Below are positions 1 to 11,471 of a stretch of 64,000 nucleotides of DNA, one piece after another. Source of the stretch: Aldrovandia affinis (lineage: Eukaryota > Chordata > Actinopteri > Notacanthiformes > Halosauridae); the NCBI GenBank assembly GCA_029706075.1, contig JAINUG010000026.1, positions 3,393,001 through 3,457,000 on the forward strand, in the 5' to 3' direction. Each line of letters starts with the position of its first letter. Position 1 is the stretch's first letter. Below the pieces are notes generated by a model. That model saw only the letters and a program-made list of their open reading frames with translations. It was not told where the DNA came from and did not search any database. Made by a program: the position numbers and the translations under genes.

Positions 1-265
1 CCTCAAGGAGTGTATTGACACACTACACAAACTGTGTCGGCACTGTATTGATACTGTGTTGGTCACCCAATAGTGACCCCTGCAGTAGTTATAAAATCAT
101 TGCAGGTAAAGAAATTCCTTGTTTGTGTAAATGCTAAACTGAGTTGGTATGTAAAATATAGCAAATTTGAGTTACAATTCAGAGTTACAATTTTTAACTT
201 ATGTACACAATTTTGTTAACTTAACTGTTAAATCATATGAAATAAAAGACTAAAAAGTGATTTGT
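1..265. other. Flank downstream of the hAT transposase stop codon
   Basis: AT-rich sequence beyond the stop codon of the minus-strand hAT transposase. The first 70 bases hold several short related motifs (tgtattgacac, tgtcggcactgtattgat, gtgttggtcaccc) of the kind found as subterminal repeats in hAT elements. I could not identify a terminal inverted repeat or an 8-bp duplication, so the element boundary is not called. No host gene is visible. Confidence 0.4.
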
Positions 266-2586
266 TTATGCATTTTTATTGAGGAACAAAAGTTTTTGTA
301 GTGTCTTTGCTCCAAGGCGATTTCTCCTCTTAGACACCAGTTCCCCTGCCTTAGAAAAGACTCTTTCACAGGGTACAGATGAAGATGATGAGCATAGAGA
401 TTTAAGTGCGAGTTGATAAAGGTGTGGATATGTTTTCTGGTTATTTTTCCAATATTGTAATGGGTCTTGTGTTCTGGGTGTGTTGCTTTCTGCCAGGTAG
501 CGTTGGACTTCTATTATGGAATCGGCTGTCGCATTAGAGGTCTTCTTGTTCTCCTCAACCTCCATGTCAAGAGTTTTCCAGAGATTGTGCCCTAAAAAAT
601 AGTTAATCATTAGTTTATTATCACATGACAAAGTGCCACAGAAATATACGAATAAACACAAAGAAATGTGTTTTCATACCTGAACTGGGTTCTGATCCAT
701 GTGAAGAGCTAGGCTCTTCTTCTGCTGGGTCAGGCTCTTGGCTCCTCATTTCATCAGCACACTCCAACTTCAGTCTCTTGACAGCTTCAGTTGCCTTTAG
801 TGGACTAACAAATCCAATTGTTTTGAACCTGGGATCCAACAGTGTTGCCAGTGTCATCACACTGAGTGATTCCATGTTGCAGATAGAGTCAGTTAGCCGC
901 TTTCTTAGATTTTCAGCCAGCTGTTGAGCAGCTGTTTTTGTCACCGTTGAGGCTTGACGTTGAAGCTCAATGTGGATCATTCTCATCAATGGAATAACCT
1001 TTGACCCAGAGACTCTTTTTCCTCAGACAGTTCTCTTGTGGCTTGGTCAAAAGGAGCAAGCACCCTGAGCATCTCTTCAATGATTTCACATTCTTCAGGA
1101 GTCAGTGGAGTGTTGTCAGTTTTTAATGAGGCCAGTGACACCCAGACTGCCTCCTTCTGCTCAGTCATTCTTTCAAACATGTGGTAGGTACTGTTCCATC
1201 GTGTCGGCACCTCGTTTATTAATTTATGGACCGGTGTTCCCAGCTGTTGCTGTATTTGAGTGAGCTTCTCTTTGGCAGTCGCGCTTGATCGAAAGTATGT
1301 CACAATTTGTCGTGTTTTGTTGCGTATTTCTGTTAGTGTTGGGATTTGATCACATGATTTTCTCACAATTAAATTCATGGAATGGGCTATACAAATGGTA
1401 TGCTGTATTTGCAGCATTCGAGCACATGAAATCATGTTTGCTGCTGCATCAGTGACAAGACACCTGACCTTTCCCGCTATGCCCCACTCCTCCATGAGGC
1501 TCCTTTTAACCGTGGCCATGTTTTCTGCAGTGTGTTTCTGAGGAAAATGCTGCACTCCCAAGACTGATGAATGGAGTTCATGGCTTTCTTTGTCCACATA
1601 GTGGCAAGTAACAGCTAGATATGCCTCCATATTCATAGACGTCCACATATCAGCTGTTAAACTAACAGCAACGGCGCTCTGGAGGTCCTTTTTTGTTTTC
1701 TCCTTTTCCTCCTCAGATCTCTGGCTCACCAAGTCCTTGATGGTCTGAAAATAACCATACAAATACTGTTACACCAATAAAATATAGTTATATAGTACAA
1801 AAATATAATAATAACATTTCTTAAACATACCTTCCTGCTTGGTAGAACATACGAGGGTATAATAAGCTTCAGGAGCTCCCTGAATCCCTCATTTTCAACC
1901 AAGCTGAGTGGCTGACAGTCTTTGATGATCATGTTGACCACTGCCTCATCCACTGCTTGCTTGTTAGGAACTGCAAGCCAAAAGGAAATATTTTGTTAAA
2001 AGCTTATTAAAGGACTGTAATTTTTACAAACAATATTAAAGAGTCACACAAAGCATTTTGGGTGTGATAAACTATTTTTGAATCACAATTTTTAGAGAGA
2101 ATTTCAACATACCTGGGGTACTCTCACGAGTATCTGCCAATTCTTCATTGCCATGCCGAGCTCTATAATGCCTCAGCATTGATGAAGTGCTCTTATTGAT
2201 GTAAGATAGCTCTGTGGAGCAGAGCCGACACTTCACCTACAATAACATAAAAAGTTAATTTATCTGAAAACAATTCAAACCTCTTACCAGAACAGAGTAA
2301 AAAAAAAATAGACACCCTATCTCATGATTTCGAGATCAGGATCTCGTAATCACGAGATAAAATGAATAAAGCAACTGTAAGGCTCTTTCACTGACTATCA
2401 TATGTATCACAGGTCACGTTGCATTCACTTGATAAAGTGAATGCAATGCGCCACCGTAAAAAACATATAGTATATAATTGAAAAACTAACAGTAAACAAT
2501 GCTCAAAGGAGAAAAAGATTTACCTTGTTTGGCGTCACAAGATCAAAATTATTCCACACTGGGGAAAACTTCTTTGAACGATCCAT
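266..2586 (-). mobile_element. hAT (ZBED1-like) transposase gene, five exons, one frameshift
   Basis: Minus-strand transposase of the hAT superfamily. Exons read from the sequence: 2586-2524 (start ATG), 2236-2113, 1970-1831, 1744-680 and 591-266, all with GT donors and AG acceptors. Exons 1-2 form a BED zinc finger (PVWNNFD, then CRLC and HYRARH). Exon 4 carries the RNase-H-like core (SLTADMWTS, LVTDAAANM, PTRWNSTYHM). The last exon is the C-terminal hAT dimerisation region (PCERVFSKAGELVSKRRN). The frame breaks between about 1000 and 1021: EEKES is followed by out-of-frame SKVIPL, and a five-T run at 1016-1020 is the likely site of a lost base. With one base restored the exons total about 572 codons, normal for the family. 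It is therefore a recent but probably inactive copy. It may lie in an rpl24 intron, since the next host exon downstream is rpl24. Confidence 0.85.
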
Positions 2587-2599
2587 AATCACGCAACTG

Positions 2600-3480
2600 C
2601 AAAACTCCATCCAACAAACCCACGACATGTTGATACAGTTTGTTTCCTTATAAACACACTTTGGCGCGGCACATCCAAACGATACAGTTCCTGTATCGGT
2701 CACGTGATTCTTTCTTAAAGCAATACACGCACCAATACGGGGTTTCACTCTTGAGCTCTCGGCACAGTGCTGACGCACCAGTGTCGCTCGTCCCATCACT
2801 ACTGAGTAGAGTGCTTCCTGTGTGAGTGGGGAAGAGGGAGAAGAGGGTGCACTTTGGGTGTCCGCCTCTCTCCCTCGGTGTGATTATGGAGGAGCGAGAG
2901 GTTTTAGTAAAAGAGAGCTCGCACTCGACAGTGGAGAGTGTCTGAGCAACAGCCCAATAACTCACTGGAAGAGTGGAAGTGTCTTGGGGGCTGGTTGCCA
3001 GAACTCTCACTGTGGGGAGTGGCAAGTGTCTCTGTATGCATGGGTAAGAGAACTCGAGCTGAAAAGTTAGTGTCTCAGTATGAATGGGTGGGAAGCACTT
3101 GAAAGGTCACTGGATATGTGTGTGCCTGAGGAGGTTCCAGGGGAACTCCGGAGGAAGAGGCGCGGTGTCTCGTAAGTTTGGTTATTTTAACTTGTTATTT
3201 TAGTTTGTTGTTTTTACGAAAAGCTTGCGGCGAGTAGGGTGAAGATTTTGTCTGTGTTTGTGTTGGTCTTTGTTATATGTTAACCTGCTACTCCCACTGT
3301 CTCTCCCATGTCTGGGGGGAGAGACAGAAAAACAAATAAATAAAATCCGGTCCGTAGACCGACAAACTCCACTCCGTGTCTCATGGCTATTCTGTTCCCA
3401 TTCAGGGTGTGTCACGTGGCGTGTGACCGTCTTGTTTCTTCCTTGTTACTGATAGACTTCAATCATCCAATCCACCAAAC
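2600..3480. other. Unassigned sequence right of the hAT gene
   Basis: Includes the probable 5' end of the hAT element (a near palindrome gatacagttcctgtatc lies at about 2679-2695) and then sequence with no convincing coding potential. Short open frames on both strands lack any recognisable domain. I see no gene. Confidence 0.4.
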
Positions 3481-3817
3481 AAGAGTCAATAGCAACAGCA
3501 GAATAAGCGGTTTGGTATTGGCAGAGAAGATTTGGCAAATTTTTCATGGGCGCAACCCACATACTCAGCTGTGCTGCTCATCCCACAAATGCATGTTTCT
3601 TACAAATGGGGCACCATTTAAAAGGGAAATAAACAGGCTTTCCAAAGGTATACATTTTTATGCCAAGAAGCATTGTTACAACAGAGAAATAATCTACCAA
3701 ACACAAATTTCCAAACCTTTTGTTCAATGTTTATATAATGAGTTTCACTTTTTGACTTGAATTACTGAAATAAATTAACTTTTCCACGATATTCTAATTT
3801 ATTGAGATGCACCTGTA
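3480..3817. mobile_element. Interspersed repeat with a Tc1/mariner-like end
   Basis: The right part (about 3740-3817) reads ataaattaacttttccacg, atattctaatttattgagat, gcacctgta. It matches from memory the terminus of a widespread fish Tc1/mariner-like element whose end begins TACAGGTGCATCTCAATAAA. The rest looks like non-coding repeat. No transposase is left. Family assignment rests on recall. Confidence 0.45.
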
Positions 3818-4127
3818 TTTATGATCGGTATCATGTTGCATATTCTATTCTGACGCTTGTTTCATGGTATATTATGCATCACAAGGGATCACAAGTGACC
3901 CAGCCTTAATGGTACTGCTGGACTCTGAGTACACAGCATTGTAATTTTAAAACATACCACACAACAAGGTATGTTCTAAAATTGAGTAGTCTTGGGATTT
4001 CATTTATTTTTGAGTACTGAGACGTTAGATGCGCACACATTAGATGTGCCGTTCTTATGAGGTGCTTTGTTTTGTGGATGTGTGTGCCCGCTTGTGATAA
4101 TATGCTATGTGTCTTCCCTCTGATCAG

Positions 4128-5400
4128 GGCTGCTAAGGAGGCTAAGAAGGCCAAACAGGCAACCAAGAAGCCCTCTGCCCCGAGTGCTAAGGTAAGCGTG
4201 AGGCCAAGAGCAGATCCATATCCTAGGCAGTTTCTGAGTTACAAGCATTCTTGGATTCAGACAAATTGGAGATCCTTAGGTATGGCAATACCGTTCATAG
4301 ACAAATCTAAACAAATGGCAAACGTGATTTCTGTACATGCAGGATGTTTATACAATTATTTGAGTCATTTTGGTTATTTAAAAAAAGCCTGGTATGAGGG
4401 GCACAAAATGACCAAAAATAAAGTGTTCATTACAAATCTGCCGAATTAAAAAAATGAAACAATGGAACCACTTAAGTGTTGAGTTATATAAGCAGTTATA
4501 TACACTACCGGTGTATATATAATTACATTATTGTTCAGTTTTTGGTAACCTAAAACATTTTTTAACCTCTGGCAGTTTACCGCTTACCTTTGTGCCATTT
4601 CAGGTTATTCACTGGACTTGAACTGCTTAAATTTCAGTAAAAACTGGAAAATGGGGGTGTTCTAAAACTTTTGACTGGTAGTGTAACTTATAAGTAAATA
4701 AGCAGACATTTGCTATGTTTACAGATCCATATGGTTTCATATGTTATGCCGCATTTCAACTGCATTGTAGCCCAGGGCACCATCTGCAAAGTAATTGAAA
4801 TTGTGTTGAAATGTTACATTTCAAAGACCATATGCGATACATACTAGCATTTATTTTGAAACATGGCAACACTTCCAACAGTAGTTTTACACTATTTTAA
4901 TTAGCATAATAGGTCTAGTCTGCATAGCTTGATAACTTAATTGATACTTTAACAGAGTATTGTTATTAGCGGGGGTTAGTGAGGGTCTCTGAGCAACGTT
5001 GCATAACTGCATAAAGGAGTTTGTCTGACATGGACACCCAAGTGTCCATCAGTTCTACTCTGTGGAATGTGTAGAAATAATCTACATACATACTATAAAA
5101 TGACTATCACATAAGTCTCAAATCCATACTTCCTCTGGTGTTTTTTTATGAGACCAAACACATCATTCTGGCCATGATTTAAAAGTATGATATTTGGTAT
5201 TCTGTGAGCCTTATGGCAGCTTCAAATCCACTCTTGATCTACACAGATCCCTCTGACCACTACTGCAAATTCAGGTCTGTGACTTCACTTCCTGTGGCTG
5301 ATGGTTTTGTCTCCTGCAGGCACCTGCTAAGACTGCACCTAAACAGAAGATCGCCAAGCCCATGAAGATTAACGCTCCACGTGTTGGTGGAAAGCGTTAA
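4128..5400 (+). CDS. rpl24: Ribosomal protein eL24 (rpl24), last two coding exons
   Basis: Encodes the C-terminal tail of eL24, a component of the large cytosolic ribosomal subunit that bridges to the small subunit. Exon 4128-4191 follows a TGATCAG acceptor and reads [20 protein letters not shown]; its donor is GTAAGC. Exon 5320-5400 follows CTCCTGCAG and reads [20 protein letters not shown] and then RVGGKR with a stop at 5398-5400. This matches vertebrate RPL24, which ends PRVGGKR. The Zn-ribbon and core exons are not between position 1 and 4128 in any form I can see, so they should lie upstream of the window, which makes the preceding intron longer than 4 kb and host to the hAT element. A polyadenylation signal AATAAA is at 5423-5428. 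Vertebrate neighbours (rpl24 next to zbtb11) support the call. Confidence 0.9.
4499..4684. mobile_element. Short Tc1/mariner-type MITE in the last rpl24 intron
   Basis: The left end reads tacactaccggt and the right end actggtagtgta, which are inverted repeats with one mismatch. The inner right side (gttctaaaacttttgactgg) resembles the terminus of fish Tc1 elements whose ends contain CAAAAGTTT. The length is about 185 bp with no coding capacity, so it is a non-autonomous or internally deleted copy. Confidence 0.5.
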
Positions 5401-5428
5401 ATTCACAACTTGTTCACCAGTTAATAAA

Positions 5429-6640
5429 CTTAGTATAAAATTGTGGGCTTGTTTATCTTGGTGTAAAATTGTTTGTCTTTTAGAGGGCCAAGTCACAAGT
5501 GAACAGGCACTATTGTCATTTTTTGGCTGCTTCTGCCATGCTGGTTCCTTACTGCTAAAAAAGCATATTACTGAAAACCCCCCAGGCACATACTTTTAAA
5601 AAATGTATTCCATTAAAATTTTTAGTTGAGGCCACATGGTACCGCAAGTCGTCCAAATTGCAATCCTGGATGTGTAATATGCTAATCATTCACTCAATAT
5701 ATTGTTGGGTCAATATGTCAAATTCTGTTTGTAGATCCGATTGACTAAACACTTACAAGTTTGATGGAATCTTAAAAATGGCTGTCATGAACCAAAGATT
5801 TTTAGCACTTATTGTGAATGTAGTATAAACATAAAAAAAATACTGAACTGCTGCACCATCCGTTCGAAGGTTAATTAGGTAAACAATATAGCTACTGGAG
5901 CCAATCAAATTGCAGATATACTTGAAAGGCCATGAATGTTATTTTTCATGACATTAAACATCTTGGGTAAATGGAGACTTGCAGAATATTCCACCCCAGT
6001 TGTTGGATCAGACACTTGGTATCGCAATAACTGGATTTAAATTCTATATTTTAAAATGACATAAATCTAATATATTACAGAGGTCTCAAACTTATTACAA
6101 AGGACTTTCTCAGCAAAGGGGAAATTCTGTCTCAAGACATGATGGACTCCATGCTCATAGTTTAAATAAGCTGAAGGCAACCTGTGATGTGTGTGGCATT
6201 TGTACACCTTAGTAATCTTAGGACAAGGTCCAGAATATGCAGGAATGATTTCCTCATTCAAAAATGAAAGAACACTGACTTCATTCAGTTTTGTCATAAA
6301 GCAACATTTCCTTTGCAATGTACAACTCCAAAATTATTCATGTCCTTGATAAAGATGAGTAAAAAGGCTATACAACAAACAGTACATGTAATGAGCTATA
6401 TTGTATGTAAAAACAAAAAGTATATTCTTTGATAATCAATTCAAAAGAGAAAAAGATTTGAAGTAACATTTTTTTTTTTTTCACCCCTTGCAAGGAGGAC
6501 ATTCAGAGGGGGAACCAGGTTTTTCACCAAAATGTCTTGCTGGGTGATTCCATTGGCTTTAACAAGAGCCCCAGGACCAATATATGCAAAACTTACCCAT
6601 AACAAGATCCACCACCATATTTCATATGTAGGTTATTTTT
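5429..6640. other. Intergenic sequence after rpl24
   Basis: Contains the rpl24 downstream flank, AT-rich unique-looking DNA and a T-run at about 6471-6481. I see no gene or recognisable repeat. Confidence 0.5.
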
Positions 6641-7652
6641 AACATAGTGTCGTGGCCAAAAATATTGGCACCCTTGCATTTCTTCCAGAAAATTGTTGAA
6701 ATTAAAACATCTTTTGGTATCCACATATGTATTTCTTTGGTTTGCAGTGGAACAAAACAAAAAAGCTGGAAAAAATACTGAATACTGAATACCGGCCTGA
6801 ACAATATTATTGGCACCTTCTAGAACTTGTAAGACATAATTGCATTTCAAAAAGGTGATTCTCCTTTAATTAGTAACTGAACTCACCTGTGGTGAGTCAC
6901 AGGTGCCTGCAATCTAACAGTCACTCATTCAACCAGTTTGAATGGAGAAAAGTACTCATTCTGGTGTTTTGTGTCACTGCGTGTACCACACTGAGCATGG
7001 AGAAAGCTCAGTGTGATAGTAGCCAAGCATGGACAATGTCAAAGCTATAAGTCCATCATGTTCCTGTGTCCACCATGTGCAATGTTATCAAGAAGTTTAA
7101 GGTCCATGACACTAACCAACCTCCCTGGATGTGGCTGCAAGAGAAAAGTTTATCAAAGATTGCAGCGAAGGATTGTTCGAATGGTGGAGAAAGAACCTTG
7201 GACAACTGTAAAACAGATTCAAGCTGACCTTCAGACACAAGGTACAACATTTTCTACTCGCATCATGTGTTGCTAACTCACTGAAGGGGGGGTTCTATGG
7301 TAGGAGACCCAGGAGGACCCCACTGCTGAAAGAGACAAGAAATCCTAAGGGAAAGAAGCCTATCTCCTAACTTCTGTCCTGACTTCTGAGGCCCTTACTG
7401 GTTTTTATTTAAGAATATAAGCATATCTAATTATAAGCATAAACACTGGACTGTTCTGAAGTGGCCAGCAATGAGTCCAGATGTAAATCCTATTGAACAT
7501 GAGTGGAGACATTGAAAACAGCAGTTGGGAGAAGGCACCCTTCAAATCTGAGAGAACTGGAGCAGTTCGTAAAAGAAGAGGGCCAAACTGCCAGTAGAGG
7601 TGTAGGAATCTAATTAATGGCTATAGGAAGCACTTGATTGCAGTTAATATAA

Positions 7653-7806
7653 CATAATATTTGCCATTTAGCAGACGCTTTTATCCAAAGCGACTTACAG
7701 TAGTGAAGGTATACATTTTTCAGTATATGTGGTCCCAGTGGGAATCGAACCCACGACCTAAGTGTTGCCAACGCTGTGCTTTACCAACTGAGCTACACAG
7801 AACCAC
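7653..7806 (-). repeat. HpaI-like tRNA-derived SINE
   Basis: Read on the minus strand: a tRNA-like head with A box tagctcagttggtaaagca and B box gggttcgattcccac, a short body, and the tail gtcgctttggataaaagcgt followed by ctgctaaatgg. The organisation matches the HpaI SINE of salmonids as I recall it. The same family occurs at 13523, 15048 and 38744. It is inserted in decayed Tc1 DNA. It is not a functional tRNA gene, because the body and tail are fused to the head and the tRNA fold is incomplete. Confidence 0.8.
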
Positions 7807-7809
7807 AGT

Positions 7810-8170
7810 TGTCTTTTTTTTTTTCTTCCCCTCCTGATTTTATCCCATTTTTGTATCCAATTACACCTGCTATTTTCAAGTCAATCCCCCCCTAGTAATG
7901 TGAGTTCGCTGCCATAGCCCTGTGACTGGTAGTGACGAAGGTAAAGTATCGTCCACTGAGACGGCACTTGCCAGGCCGCCGACCGTAACCTGGCACTACA
8001 GAGCCACTCCTGTGCGCAGGAATGTCCTGTCTGCTTCCTCCCCCCCACCTCCCTGGGGCGGACAGCCAATAGCCGCCCCCGGTGGCACTCCCGGCCAGAG
8101 CTGACTCTGGCGCGGTCGGTGGGATCGAATCCTGGTCGAACGTTGTAACCACTGGACCACACGGGAGGCC
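7810..8170 (-). repeat. tRNA-derived SINE, second family
   Basis: On the minus strand the head starts at 8170 as ggcctcccgtgtggtccagt, with A box tggtccagtgg and B box ggattcgatcc. A GC-rich body of about 270 bases follows, then an AT-rich tail (attggatacaaaaatgggat). Only one copy of this family is seen in the window. The ORFs across it are not genes. Confidence 0.65.
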
Positions 8171-8687
8171 GGGTATCAATAATTTTGTCAATGCCATTTT
8201 TGTTTATTTTATGGTTTAAAAGGATATGTTAAGATCTGAATCAAAAACAACATTTCTGTACTAGTAAGGGTGAAATAAAGAATTGTGGAGACCCAATACT
8301 TTTGTACTGGTGTTCTGGTCAGATAAGACCAAAATTGTCCCTTTTGGCTATGCGCATCAGCAGTGGGTTTTGTGTTGTAAAAATTACTTATGCTTAACTG
8401 TTATGGGGTTGTTTTGCATCTACAAAATTAGTTTTACAATGGCCATCTCAGTCTCCAGACTTGTACCTAATTGAAAATGTGTGGTTTGAATTGAAGAGGG
8501 AAGTCTACAAGCGCAGACCAAAGGATCTTGAAAGATTCTGCCATCCTTGCAAGGGAAGGGTGCACTGAAAACAGGGTTGTGAATAAATGTGACATCTTTT
8601 TTGGGAAAAAATATTACTTGTTAAACAATCTTTTTCATTGAGCAATTGTATTAGTATAAATTAATATATTTTAATGAACCATACATA

Positions 8688-9444
8688 CTCCGTGGCCACT
8701 TTATTAGGTACACCTTTCTAGTATTGGGTAGGACCCCCAGAACGGCCTGAATTATTTGTGGCATGGATTCAACAAGGTGCTGGAAACAGACAAGAATCTG
8801 AGGAATATGTGGACATGATAACATAACGCAGTTGCTGCAGATTTGTCAGCTGCACATTCATGTTGCGAATCTCCTGTTCTGCCACATCCCAAAAGTGCTC
8901 TATTGGACTGAGATCTGTTGACTGTGGAGGCCATTGGAGTGCACTGAACTCATTGTCATGTTCGTGGAACTGGCTTGAGATGACGTGTGCTTTGTGACAT
9001 GGCACATTATCCTGCTGGAAGTAGCCATTAGAACAGGGGTGGGCAAGGAGGGCTGTATCTGTTTCTGGATGTCGACTTCTGCTCTTATTTTAAGCAGCCC
9101 AATCGTTTACGTGATCTGACATTTTAGCTAAATTTCTTGACAAGCCCATGAATGACAGCTGAAGACTGTTCTTGTGTTCCTATATGAAACCAGCAACCAA
9201 AATCCCATGAGATCAGCCGTTTCTGAGATACTCGCACCACCCCGTCTGGCACCAACATTCATTCCACGGTCAAAGTCACTTGATCACATCACATTTATTC
9301 CCCATTCAGATTTTTGGTCTGAACAACAACTGAACCTCTTGACCATGTCTGTATGCTTTTTTGCATTGAGTTGCTGCCACATGATTGGCTGATTACATAA
9401 TTGCATTAACGAACAGGTGTACCTATTAAAGTGGCCACTGTGTG
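8688..9444 (-). mobile_element. Internally deleted Tc1-like element (ggccactttattaggtacacc family)
   Basis: Both ends carry the inverted repeat ggccactttattaggtacac (right end gtacctattaaagtggccac). The minus strand encodes fragments of the C-terminal transposase (NEFSALQWPPQSTDLSPIEH and the preceding HVISSQFHEHD). The catalytic middle is missing and the N-terminal region is reduced to a stretch near 9180-9300. The fuller copy of this family is at 58117-59302, from which this looks like a deletion derivative. Confidence 0.75.
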
Positions 9445-9449
9445 TATAT

Positions 9450-9556
9450 ATTACATTACATTACATTACAGGCATTTAGCAGACGCTCTTATCCAGAGCG
9501 ACTTACAGTTTACATTTCTTTACAATCCATTTATACAGATGGATATTAACTGAAGC
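9450..9556 (-). repeat. SINE, tail half, split by a hAT insertion
   Basis: Begins with tandem ttaca units, then the L2-type tail (ggcatttagcagacgctctt, atccagagcgacttaca) and part of the body up to ggatattaactgaagc. The remainder of the same SINE resumes at 12591 with actgaagcaattcagg, so one SINE has been interrupted by the element at 9557-12590. Confidence 0.8.
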
Positions 9557-9848
9557 CAGTGGCGGGCCGTGCATTTCACACCTAGGCCTTCAGTAGTGCT
9601 CCATCTGAATCAATCCACCCCTCAATAACTATTTTATGGCTATAAAAGCCATCTTATTGTTATGTTTTGAGTGTCTGTTCGGTTTGTTTTTGCACTTTGT
9701 TTATTTATCTTTCTTCAGTCATGTTTCATTCTCGTTCTGTCATGCACTTCGGGAAATTCTATGTTTCGGTTTTTCCGTCTTCGTTTCTAATCTCGTTTTA
9801 CTTCCTTCTTACTTTCTAATTACACTTTGTATATATTAGTTAGATGTA

Positions 9849-11471
9849 CAGTGCCGTGAAAAAGTATTTGCCCCCTTCCTGATTTCTTCTTTTTTTGCAT
9901 ATTTGTCACACTTAAATGTTTCAGATCATCAAACAAATTTTAATATTAGACAAAGATAACCTGAGTGAATACAAAATGCAGTTTTTAAATGATGATTTCA
10001 TTTATTAAGGGAAAAAAGCTATCCAACCCTACCTGGCCCTATGTGAAAAAGTAATTGCCCCCCCTTAATAAATCAACCGATTAACCACATTTTTTTTAAA
10101 GCTGAGTTCAATTTCACAAGCCGCACCCAGGCCTGATTACTGCCAGACCTGTTGAATCTAGAAATCACTCAAATAGAACCTGTCTGACAAAGTGAAGTAG
10201 GCTAAAAGATCTCAAAAAGCAGCACATGATGCCGTGATCTAAAGAAATTCAAGAATAGATGAGAAACAAAGTCATTGACATCTATCAGTCTGGAAAAGGT
10301 TACAAAGCCATTTCTAAGGCTTTGGGACTCCAGCGAACCACGGTGAGAGCCATTATCTACAAATGGAGAAAACTTGGAACAGTGGTGAACCTTCCTAGGA
10401 GTGGCCGGCCTACCAAAATTACTCGAAGAGCCCATCGACGACTCATCAAGGAGGTCACAAAAGACCCCAGACGAACATCTAAAGAACTGCAGGCCTCACT
10501 TGCCTCAGTTAATGTCAGTGTTCATGATTCCACAATAAGAAAGATACTGGGCAAAAATGGCATCCATGGGAGAGTTCCAAGGCGAAAACCACTGCTGACC
10601 AAAAAGAACACAAAGGCTCGTCTCACATTTGCCAAAAAACATCTTGATGACCCCCCAAACTTTTGGGAAAATATTCTGTGGACTGACGAGTCAAAAGTGG
10701 AACTTTTTGGAAGGTGTGGGTCCCGTTACATCTGGCGTAAAACTAACACAGCATTCTATAATAAAAACATCATACCAACAGTCAAACATGGAGGTGGTAG
10801 TGTGATGGTGTGGGGCTGCTTTGCTGCTTCAGGACCAGGACGACTTGCCGTAATTGATGGAACCATGAATTCTGCTCTCTACCAGAAAATCCTGAAGGAG
10901 AATGTCCGGCCATCAGTTTGTGACCTCAAGCTCAAGCGCACTTGGGTTATGCAGCAGGACAATGATCCGAAACACACCAGCAAGTCCACCTCTGAATGGC
11001 TCAAGAAAAACTAAATGAAGGTTTTGGAGTGGCCTAGTCAAAGCCCGGACTTAAATCCGATTGAGATGCTGTGGCATGACCTTAAACAGGCAGTTCATGC
11101 TCGAAAACCCTCCAATGTGGCTGAATTAAAACAATTCTGCAAAGAAGAGTGGGCCAAAATTCCTCCACAGTGATGTAAAAGACTCATTGCCAGTTATTGC
11201 AAATGTTTGATTGCAGTTGTTGCCGCCAAGGGTGGCACAACCAGTTATTAAATTCAGGGGGGCAATTACTTTTTCACATGGGTGATATGGGTGTTGGATA
11301 ACTTTTTTCCTTCAATAAATGAAATAATCATTTAAAAACTGTATTTTGTGTTTACTCGGGTCCTCCTTGTCTTATATTACATTTTATATGAAGATCTGAA
11401 ACCATTCAGTTTGACAAATATGCAAAAATAGAGGAAATCAGGAGGGGGGCAAATACTTTTTCACGGCACTG
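9849..11471 (+). mobile_element. Full-length Tc1-like transposon
   Basis: A 1623-bp element flanked by TA on both sides (9847-9848 and 11472-11473). Inverted termini are cagtgccgtgaaaaagtatt at the left and its reverse complement at the right; the similarity continues about 40 bases. It carries one degenerate transposase gene (10229-11251). Downstream flanking sequence matches an uninterrupted related sequence at about 29930, which acts as an empty site. The insertion lies in a hAT element. Confidence 0.93.
10229..11251 (+). pseudogene. Tc1 transposase, 341 codons, four in-frame stops
   Basis: The frame from ATG at 10229 to the natural stop at 11249-11251 is intact in length (340 residues, normal for Tc1) with no frameshift. 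It is broken by stops at 10235 (TGA), 10256 (TAG), 11012 (TAA) and 11171 (TGA); three can be explained by C-to-T changes. Order of parts: paired-type helix-turn-helix (YKAISKALGLQRTTVRAIIY), GRP-type linker (RSGRPTKITRRAHR), then the DDE domain with WTDESKVELF, MQQDNDPKHT and, after the third stop, [15 protein letters not shown], which supplies the third acidic residue. The longest open stretch is 10259-11014. It would move DNA by cut and paste at TA sites; this copy cannot as it stands. Confidence 0.92.

Larger units (their letters stand above)
6642..8645 (+). mobile_element. Decayed Tc1/mariner copies with SINE insertions
   Basis: Mosaic of Tc1-like fragments. The left terminus is at about 6650 (gtggccaaaaatattggcac); a matching end in inverse orientation is at about 8171 (gggtatcaataattttgtca). 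7080-7270 gives a degenerate helix-turn-helix and linker region (RIVRMVEKEPWTTVKQIQAD), and 7445-7560 gives the C-terminal WPAMSPDVNPIEH part. A second catalytic fragment at 8305-8560 shows FWSDKTKIVPFGYAHQQW and then an interrupted C-terminus. Frameshifts, stops and deletions abound. Two SINEs (7653-7806 and 7810-8170) sit inside. It is a fossil with no active product. Confidence 0.7.

Noticed and set aside
2822..3070. 82-residue plus frame as a gene
   Set aside because: No recognisable domain or splice partner; overlaps the edge of the hAT element.
3258..3760. Overlapping small frames
   Set aside because: No homology and partly within repeat sequence.
7735..7800. tRNA-like sequences here and at 8100, 13530, 15055, 12660 and 38755 as tRNA genes
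   Set aside because: A and B boxes are present, but each is fused to a SINE body and tail, and the cloverleaf is incomplete.
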